Of a DNA stretch of 64,000 nucleotides, positions 58,732 to 64,000 are shown in pieces. Position numbers and translations under genes: made by a program. The stretch is from Candidatus Eisenbacteria bacterium (lineage in GTDB: Bacteria; Eisenbacteria; RBG-16-71-46; SZUA-252): assembly GCA_005893275.1 (NCBI GenBank), contig VBOW01000019.1:18001-82000 (forward strand). The letters run 5' to 3'. How positions within the stretch are numbered: position 1 is the first letter of the stretch; each line of letters begins with the position of its first letter. Under the pieces are notes generated by a model, which was not told the origin of the DNA, did no database searches, and worked only from the letters and a program-made list of their open reading frames with translations.

Positions 58732-59451
58732 TCACCGCTGGAGCGCCGAGAGAGAAACGAGGAGGAGGTAGCCGGGCGCGACCGCGAGGACGCCGAAACC
58801 AAAGCTCTTGCGCGCCATGACGGAAACGCCCAGAGCCTCGATCGCCGTCGCCCAGAGGAGAAGCGGGTCGGTGGCTGTGTCCGCGACCCTCATGAGGCCG
58901 CTCAGCTCATCCCCCATGAAGGCGCCGATTCCCAGGTTCACGAGCAGCGTCCCGCGCCCGAGCGCGATCCCCGTCCGGACCAGCTGGTCGACGATCCCGA
59001 CCACGCCGCCGTACGCCGCGATGCAAAGGTAATGGATGTAACGGAGCCGGGCGCCGAGCATCAGATTCGCGATGAAGTAAAGGAGCCCCGCCGTGACGAG
59101 CAGCGAGAACACCAGCACCACCGGGCCGCCGATGACGAACGCGTACTTGGCCGGGCCCTCCATCACCTTCGTCACCGCCTCGATCTGCTCGGGAGGGGCG
59201 TTCTTGGCCTCGAGCTTCGCCACCGTGTCGTTTCGGAGGATCCCCGACTGGGCCAGCACCAGGCCGAGCGCGACCTGCGAGACGAGGAGCACCAGAATCG
59301 GGGCCAGGATGCGCGGCCGGGCCGACAACGCTATTAACGCGGCCCTGGGTTTCGCGAACACGCCGAGGAGGGTCGCAAGCGCCGACATCCCCGACGCCTC
59401 CGGGCTCATCGCCTCCCGGTTTTCGATCTGGACGATATTCTCGTTCATCAT
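58732..59451 (-). CDS. Yip1-domain membrane protein
   Basis: A 239-residue protein of the YIF1/Yip1 family: a short cytoplasmic N-terminus (Glu/Ser-rich), then about five membrane helices (near 47-66, 100-125, 135-155, 175-195 and 215-235). Bacterial Yip1 proteins often sit next to MacAB-type transporters, as here, but their role is unknown. Two ATG codons lie in tandem at the start. It follows tonB by 13 bases. Confidence 0.75.
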   Translation of the reverse strand: MMNENIVQIENREAMSPEASGMSALATLLGVFAKPRAALIALSARPRILAPILVLLVSQVALGLVLAQSGILRNDTVAKLEAKNAPPEQIEAVTKVMEGPAKYAFVIGGPVVLVFSLLVTAGLLYFIANLMLGARLRYIHYLCIAAYGGVVGIVDQLVRTGIALGRGTLLVNLGIGAFMGDELSGLMRVADTATDPLLLWATAIEALGVSVMARKSFGFGVLAVAPGYLLLVSLSALQR

Positions 59452-59464
59452 GCCCCCCAGTGGA

Positions 59465-60169
59465 TTATAAGTGCAAGTTCAGGCGAAAGTTGAATGGAAC
59501 CGCCACGGTGCACTTCACGGGGTTCCCATGCGACGATCCCGGGGTGAACTCGAAACGATACATGGCGTCGGTCGCAGCCTGGATCAGGATCTCCGGTGCC
59601 GTCGCCTGCACGACCCAGACACGAATCACGCGCCCCCGCTCGTCGACATTCGCGTTCAGGACCACCGTTCCCTCCGCGGCCCCAGACTTCGCCGCGGCCG
59701 GATATTCCGGCACGATGCGACGGACCACCTTGGGGGGCGAATCGAACGCGTAATAAGCCTCCGGCGCGGACCCCTCGAGAGCTGCCTCCCCGGCCCCTCC
59801 CGGCGTGCCCGCCACGGCGGACGCGCCTCGGCCTGCACCCGCTTCGGGGACGGCCTCCGTGGGCACGATGCTCTGGGCAGCCTGAGGGGCGAAGCGCAGC
59901 TCCCTCGCCACGACGGCCGCCCTGGTCCTCCCGGCGGGAGCCGGGAGCGGCGCCTCGGACCGCCCGGCCGGCGCTCCGACCCGCGCCGGGCCGCTGGCGG
60001 CCATGACGAGGCGCAGCGGCGGCTCGTCCAGCGTGTAGGGCCGCGGAACGTAAGGAGGGGCGAGCAGCATGGCGGCGGCGTGGATCGCGAACGCGACCAG
60101 GATCGCCAGCTCGACCCTACGGTAGTAGCTCCGCTCCAAGCGCCGGATATCCGGCCGTTCCAGATTCAT
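59465..60169 (-). CDS. tonB: TonB-like energy transducer
   Basis: A 234-residue protein with one N-terminal anchor (about 21-38), an Ala/Pro-rich periplasmic spacer and a C-terminal TonB domain (about 145-234: RRIVPEYPAAAKSGAAEGTV, VDERGRVIRVWV, FEFTPGSSHGNPV). It passes proton-motive energy from ExbB/ExbD to outer-membrane receptors. The start overlaps the ExbD stop by 4 bases. Confidence 0.88.
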   Translation of the reverse strand: MNLERPDIRRLERSYYRRVELAILVAFAIHAAAMLLAPPYVPRPYTLDEPPLRLVMAASGPARVGAPAGRSEAPLPAPAGRTRAAVVARELRFAPQAAQSIVPTEAVPEAGAGRGASAVAGTPGGAGEAALEGSAPEAYYAFDSPPKVVRRIVPEYPAAAKSGAAEGTVVLNANVDERGRVIRVWVVQATAPEILIQAATDAMYRFEFTPGSSHGNPVKCTVAVPFNFRLNLHL

Positions 60170-60576
60170 GGCGACGCGCGGTGCTCCGTCGTCAGCATCA
60201 CACGGGGGGCGCGGGCCCGCTGCACCTCGTCCAGAACGCGCGCCACCGTGCGGTAGGGCACGGTGGCGTCGGCGTACAGCGCGATCGAAAGTCTCGGATT
60301 CGACTCGAGCTTCGAAGCGAGCACGACCCCGACCCGTTCGATCGGTACGGCCGCGTCGTTGAACGCGACTTCCCCGCGCGGGCCGATCCAGAGTCGGATC
60401 GATTCCTCCTTCCGGATTCGTTCCCCCGTCGTCGCCCCCGGCAATCGAACCGACAACGCCTCGCGCGCCTTGAAAATCGTGGTGCTGAGAAAAAAAATAA
60501 GCAGGAGCATCGCGATGTCGGCCATCGACGCGGTTGGAATCACATTGTGGTGATGCGCGCGGCGGCGGATCTTCAC
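60166..60576 (-). CDS. exbD: ExbD/TolR-family biopolymer transporter (second copy)
   Basis: A 136-residue protein with one N-terminal helix containing the proton-carrying Asp (ASMADIAMLLLIFFLSTTIF) and a periplasmic domain. It shares the helix sequence LLLIFFLSTTIF with its neighbour, indicating a local duplication. It overlaps both neighbours by 4 bases. Confidence 0.9.
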   Translation of the reverse strand: MKIRRRAHHHNVIPTASMADIAMLLLIFFLSTTIFKAREALSVRLPGATTGERIRKEESIRLWIGPRGEVAFNDAAVPIERVGVVLASKLESNPRLSIALYADATVPYRTVARVLDEVQRARAPRVMLTTEHRASP

Positions 60577-60980
60577 GAGGCGCCCCCGGTCTGGATCGAG
60601 ACTTGGCGAGCGCCGGCGAGCTTGACCTGATCGAGCGCCTTCACGAGCGCGGCGTAAGGCGCCGCGGGCTCGATGGTGAGGACCAGGAGGAGGTCGGGTT
60701 TTTCCCGCAGCTTCATCCGGATCGCGTTGCTGAGGGTTTCCATTGGAACCGCCACGTCGTCGAGCGTCACCGATTGATCCGCCGCAACCACGACCCGCGC
60801 CGTCTTCGAGAGCTGGACGACGAGGGGGAGCTCTCCGACACCCGGCAGCTCGAGCGAGATGCCGCGCTGGGTCGCGAAGATGGTTGTCGAGAGAAAGAAA
60901 ATCAGGAGCAGAAAGGAGACGTCCGCCGTGGACACGAGCGGGATCTCCGGATGGGGATGCCGGCGCTTCAGGATCTTCAT
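60573..60980 (-). CDS. exbD: ExbD/TolR-family biopolymer transporter (first copy)
   Basis: A 135-residue protein: one helix with the critical Asp (PLVSTADVSFLLLIFFLSTT) and a periplasmic domain. ATG 60980 overlaps the ExbB stop (ATGA); the longer frame upstream lies in exbB. Two ExbD proteins with one ExbB suggest a mixed ExbD dimer. Confidence 0.9.
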   Translation of the reverse strand: MKILKRRHPHPEIPLVSTADVSFLLLIFFLSTTIFATQRGISLELPGVGELPLVVQLSKTARVVVAADQSVTLDDVAVPMETLSNAIRMKLREKPDLLLVLTIEPAAPYAALVKALDQVKLAGARQVSIQTGGAS

Positions 60981-61771
60981 CGAGCTGCCGGAGTGCCGGG
61001 CGGCTTCAGAGTCGAGAGGAATGTCTCCCACTGCTTGGAATAGGTGGCGAGGGCGTCGCTCAGCTCCGCCCCGGACTCCTCCATGTCGATCACGAACTTG
61101 TCGATTCTCGACACGAAGTAATTGTGCGCGGTCTGCACGGGGATCGCGACGATCAGCCCCGCCGCGGTCGTGATGAGGGCTTCGTAGATTCCGGTCGCCA
61201 CGAGCTTCGCGGATACCTCCTCCGCCGCCGCGATCGCCTCGAACGCGTGGATCATCCCGGACACGGTGCCCAGAAATCCGAGGAGCGGCGCGATGTTCGC
61301 GACCGTCGCGAGCCAGATCAGACCGCGCTCCAGCGCGGCGGTCTGGATCGAGGCGGCCGTCTCGATCGCCTTCTCGACCGCCTCCGGGCCCTTCTTCGCG
61401 CGGAGAAGCCCCGAATGGAGGACCGCGGCGATCGGGCCGCGCTTCGAGTGAAGCATTCTCTGAGCGGGCTCGAAGCCCTGATCTTGCAGCACGTGGAGCA
61501 GCTCCCCCATCAGGCGCCTTGTGTCCGTGCGGGCTTTGGCGAAGAAATAGAGTCTTTCGAGGATGATCGCGAGGCCGAGAATCGAGCACACCAGAATGGG
61601 GTGCATGAATATCCCGCCCGTCACGTAGAGCTCGATCAGCCCGCTTTCATTGGGGATGCGGCCATGTACGCCGCTCTTGGCCCATGCGGTTGCGGCGACG
61701 AGGAGTGCGGCTCCCACGGCGATCATAGGCCGGAACCGATTGGGGAATCGAAGCTTGAAGCAGGAAACCAT
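60977..61771 (-). CDS. exbB: ExbB/TolQ/MotA-family proton channel protein
   Basis: A 264-residue protein. An N-terminal helix or signal (about 15-31) is followed by three helices (near 50-72, 155-180 and 195-220) and the conserved LIWLATVANIAPLLGFLGTVSGMIHAF and TTAAGLIVAIPVQTAHNYF stretches. It forms the proton channel with ExbD. ATG 61771 fits a promoter just upstream; no ribosome site is seen. Confidence 0.92.
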   Translation of the reverse strand: MVSCFKLRFPNRFRPMIAVGAALLVAATAWAKSGVHGRIPNESGLIELYVTGGIFMHPILVCSILGLAIILERLYFFAKARTDTRRLMGELLHVLQDQGFEPAQRMLHSKRGPIAAVLHSGLLRAKKGPEAVEKAIETAASIQTAALERGLIWLATVANIAPLLGFLGTVSGMIHAFEAIAAAEEVSAKLVATGIYEALITTAAGLIVAIPVQTAHNYFVSRIDKFVIDMEESGAELSDALATYSKQWETFLSTLKPPGTPAAR

Positions 61772-61779
61772 TTCTTGGG

Positions 61780-61808
61780 AGACTAGCCGTCGGGACCCGC
61801 GGTGTCAA
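61780..61808 (-). promoter_or_regulatory. exbB operon promoter, near-leaderless
   Basis: A perfect TTGACA (61808-61803), a 17-base spacer and TAGTCT (61785-61780) on the minus strand. The -10 box ends 8 bases before the ATG, giving a leader of 1-2 bases. It is the last clearly native element before the disordered end of the window. Confidence 0.65.
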
Positions 61809-61835
61809 AAGGAAACGGAATTGTACGCTTTTGGA

Positions 61836-62246
61836 CTAATCTAGCTCCAAAAGCCCTTGCCCCGGCGTGATCCTGGTTGTCCCGATCTTTGTCGGGGTAT
61901 GGAATTCCCGCTTCTCTTCCAACATCTCCCGGACGGTTAGGAACTGCATCCTGTCGTAGGAGTGCCCGCCGTACTGATACGACCCAGCGGTCGAGGCCTC
62001 CCGGCGCATGGCCTTCGATGGTTCGTTGAGCGAAATAAATCCCGCCAGCTCTGCGGTGGATTCCCTCTCTAGAACACCGCGAAGGTCGCGTATGTCTGTG
62101 GGCCTGACGCCGCCCCCTTTGACTGAAAGCACCATATCCTTCAGGCCGCCCCGAGTCTCAAAATAGATACGCCCATCGATTCCCTCGTCCGCGACCTTCT
62201 TTTGCATTGGGAAGCCGCCAGCGCGTTCTACGGCCCAATGCTGGAA
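61836..62246 (-). pseudogene. C-terminal fragment of a DNA methyltransferase/restriction-type protein
   Basis: The 137-codon frame reads FQHWAVERAGGFPMQKK at its start, then DEGIDGRIYFETRGG, SVKGGGVRPTDIRDLRGVLERE and FLTVREMLEEK. This resembles the C-terminal domain attached to many adenine-specific DNA methylases. The rest of the gene is absent: upstream, across about 62246-62255, the sequence passes into another gene fragment. Base composition is visibly less GC-rich than in the genes before 61771. The ATG at 62207 is internal, not a true start. Confidence 0.6.
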
Positions 62247-62611
62247 CTCTTCTTCGCCGTCTCAATCGAGATCCGCATCGTCTCGATGGTCTTGGCGTTC
62301 TTCAGCCCACCGAACGGGTTGCCCCAGGTGGAGAGCGCCACGCCCCAGTGCGCCGTGGCGCAGTTCGGGTCTTTGGCGAGCACGGCGTTGAACGTCTTGC
62401 TGGATTCGGGAAACCAGAACGAGTGCAGCAGCGCCACCGCCTTGTTGAAGTCGTCCTTCACGGCCGGCGCGCACGACGTTTCGAACTTGATGCTCGCGGT
62501 CCCGATCTGATCCGGCGACATGGCCGCGTGATCGCCATGCTGCGCAGACGCAGCCGTTGGGAGCGCGATGGCAAACATCCACAGCAGAACCGTGGCGACA
62601 CGCTGTTTCAT
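62228..62611 (-). pseudogene. N-terminal fragment of an exported TPR protein
   Basis: A 127-codon frame begins at ATG 62611 with AAGGAG upstream and a clear signal peptide (ATVLLWMFAIALPTAASA). Then come HSFWFPESSKTFNAVLAKDPNCATAHWG and GNPFGGLKNAKTIE, the first helical repeat of a family common in alphaproteobacteria. The frame then stops (SSSIGP) where methylase-like sequence takes over, so the normally much longer protein is cut. The 182 bases upstream (62612-62793) hold no gene I can support. Confidence 0.6.
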
Positions 62612-62793
62612 TGAAAGCTCCTTGTGCTGGAACGTACGAAATTCAATCAATTGAGGCCGATCACGCTGCTCTCGAGCGATCCTGAGCGCGCGCAGATTGG
62701 CGATGTGTACGTGAGCGAACCACTTCATGGAACCCATCCGCCTCCCAAGGCGCGGAAGGAGTCTCGACATGCAGAGCGTCGGCGTGTTCCACC

Positions 62794-62985
62794 TCAGCCG
62801 CGCAGGTGGGCCACCTCGTCCTTTGGCTGCCACGCCTCGCTCGGTGTCGGCGACCGTCCGTAGCCGAGCATGTCGGGTACCACCACCATGGCGCCGTGCG
62901 CCTCCAGACCCGTGCGGACCGCGGCCCAGGAGTAGGAGCCGGTGGCGGAGCCATGGAGGAGCACAATGGGAAGCTCGTCGGTCAT
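62794..62985 (-). pseudogene. N-terminal fragment of an alpha/beta hydrolase
   Basis: A 63-codon frame starts IVLLHGSATGSYSW (oxyanion-hole HG) and continues VVPDMLGYGRSP and DEVAHLRG, then stops. A complete hydrolase needs about 200 more residues with the nucleophile elbow and the histidine. The frame begins 7 bases after the flavoprotein gene, so it was probably its operon partner before truncation. Confidence 0.55.
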
Positions 62986-62992
62986 CGGAGAT

Positions 62993-63886
62993 CTAAACCA
63001 GCATCGACTGCTGGGCAGAGATACCCGCCGTCGCGCCGTGCGATGATGCCAAAGTGACCGAGGGCATCAGGGGGTTGGCGAGGTCGCCCGCGGCGTAAAT
63101 GCCGGGCATGTTGGTTTCGCGGCGCTCGTCGACCTTGAGGGCGATGCCGAGGGGCGTATTGACCGTGGCGAGGCCCAGTGATTCATGCAGGCTTGCGGAC
63201 GGCTTGTTGCGCGGATGCGCGAACAGGATGTCGACCGCGACATTGGGGCCGGTATCGAGCTCGACGGTGGCGTTATGGCGTCCGTGACGGGCGATCCCGG
63301 TGATCCGGCCATCGACGACAGGTATATTGCGGCGCGCCAAATCGGCCCGGATATCGGGCGGAATGTCGTGACCATCGGTGAAGAGCGTCAGCGTGTCGGT
63401 CCAGTCGTGGAACAGCCTGACAGAATTTTGCGACTGCGGGCCGGACCAGACGAGGCCCCAATGCTGGCCGGCGACTTCAAAGCCGTCGCAATAGGGGCAG
63501 GGCACGATGGAAGTGCCCCAGCTTTCAGCAAAGCCCGGAACATCAGGCATCTGGTCGGCGACGCCATAGCTCAGGATCAGGCGGCGCGCCTTAAGGCTTT
63601 CGCCATCGGCAGTGAACACAGAGAAATCGTCGATCGCGCCGGAAATGCTGTCGGCCCGGGCATTGACCAGCCTGATCGTGGGATAGCGCGCTAGCTGCTG
63701 CCGCGCCTCGGCCAGGATGACCAGCGGTGGCTTGTGATCGTGGCCGAGCAGACCATGCGAGTGGCCGGCGAAGCGATTGCGCGGCAGGCCGGTATCGAGA
63801 ACGGTGACCTTGCGGCGGGCACGGCCGAGCTGCAGGGCGCCGGCGAGACCGGCAAAGCTGCCGCCGATGATGATGACGTCATCCAT
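62993..63886 (-). CDS. Thioredoxin-reductase-like NAD(P)/FAD-dependent oxidoreductase
   Basis: A 297-residue flavoprotein. FAD motif VIIIGGSFAGLAGALQLGRA is at the N-terminus, a CPYC redox pair in SIVPCPYCDGFEV lies near residue 130, and the C-terminal FAD site is NMPGIYAAGDLANP. The layout is the thioredoxin reductase fold, but the NADPH loop is altered, so the electron acceptor is uncertain. ATG 63886 has CGGAG about 8 bases upstream. It is complete and reads like an alphaproteobacterial gene. Confidence 0.82.
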   Translation of the reverse strand: MDDVIIIGGSFAGLAGALQLGRARRKVTVLDTGLPRNRFAGHSHGLLGHDHKPPLVILAEARQQLARYPTIRLVNARADSISGAIDDFSVFTADGESLKARRLILSYGVADQMPDVPGFAESWGTSIVPCPYCDGFEVAGQHWGLVWSGPQSQNSVRLFHDWTDTLTLFTDGHDIPPDIRADLARRNIPVVDGRITGIARHGRHNATVELDTGPNVAVDILFAHPRNKPSASLHESLGLATVNTPLGIALKVDERRETNMPGIYAAGDLANPLMPSVTLASSHGATAGISAQQSMLV

Positions 63887-64000
63887 GGTGATGGGCTCCG
63901 TGTTGTGGATGGACGGGACCGAAGATCTCCTCATGCGCGATCTTCTCGTGACGTGAGCGATGGTCGAAGTCGGTGCTGATCGCGTCCTCGATGGCGCTGC
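63879..64000 (-). CDS. C-terminal end of an unidentified protein (clipped by window edge)
   Basis: Thirty-nine codons read in from the window edge and stop at TGA 63881-63879, overlapping the flavoprotein ATG by 8 bases. The visible end is FDHRSRHEKIAHEEIFGPV followed by a His/Gly-rich tail. The tight overlap implies an operon with the flavoprotein gene. I cannot name the family; the His-rich tail might bind metal. Confidence 0.45.
   Translation of the reverse strand, partial: SAIEDAISTDFDHRSRHEKIAHEEIFGPVHPQHGAHHHG

Overview
This is a GC-rich bacterial window with dense coding and almost every gene on the minus strand; only one convincing gene, an MltD-like transglycosylase, is on the plus strand. 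Gene content suggests a diderm from the FCB side of the tree, possibly a Candidatus Eisenbacteria-type lineage. Pointers are a secreted M6 protease with a FlgD-like C-terminal domain, a PorV-type outer-membrane protein, TonB/ExbB/ExbD, MacAB-TolC and a split glycine decarboxylase. That placement is inference from gene families; there is no rRNA and no search was possible. Genes commonly overlap by 4 bases (ATGA/GTGA), and GTG and TTG starts are frequent.

Layout from low to high coordinates. 1-7.0 kb: a clipped carbamoyltransferase-like start, xerC, topA, smg, and secA with its own promoter and a long leader. 7.3-22.7 kb: one nearly gapless minus-strand run. Read in transcription order it holds an inactive-looking PP2C/PEGA membrane protein, comEC, purN-purC-purH-guaA, an M6 protease, an Slt-type transglycosylase and a polyprenol-kinase-like protein. 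22.7-24.4 kb: divergent promoters and the plus-strand mltD-like gene. 24.5-28.6 kb: glgC, a second GlgC-like protein with a broken nucleotide-binding loop, a PorV-like barrel and a PilZ protein. 28.7-32.7 kb: rnr, a 31-residue COX24-type basic protein, HU, sppA and a 500-base gap with a terminator and a tRNA-like fold. 32.7-35.8 kb: gpmI, csp, a small membrane protein and a lipoate-ligase-like gene.

35.8-47.4 kb is the most interesting part. A complete glycine cleavage set (gcvT-gcvH-gcvPA-gcvPB) runs by overlapping codons into genes for a PH-like membrane protein, a small basic protein, a GlmL/MutL-family ASKHA ATPase and a barrel-sandwich/KOW protein. A fresh promoter then leads into four membrane proteins, one apparently of the DUF6754 type. 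No B12-dependent mutase is present to explain the MutL protein. I read this block as a candidate undescribed membrane-associated complex.

47.5-61.8 kb: uvrA, a polar amino-acid ABC importer, a MacAB-TolC-like export system with two different permeases, a Yip1 protein and a TonB/ExbD/ExbD/ExbB energiser. From about 61.8 kb to the end the sequence changes: truncated pieces of unrelated genes sit head to tail, followed by an intact flavin reductase of alphaproteobacterial look. This end is either a decayed insertion or an assembly chimera.

Recognisable sigma-70-type promoters (TTGACA-like, 17-18 bp spacer, TAnnnT) precede several transcription units. In four of them the -10 box lies only 7-10 bases before the start codon, implying leaderless or near-leaderless mRNAs.
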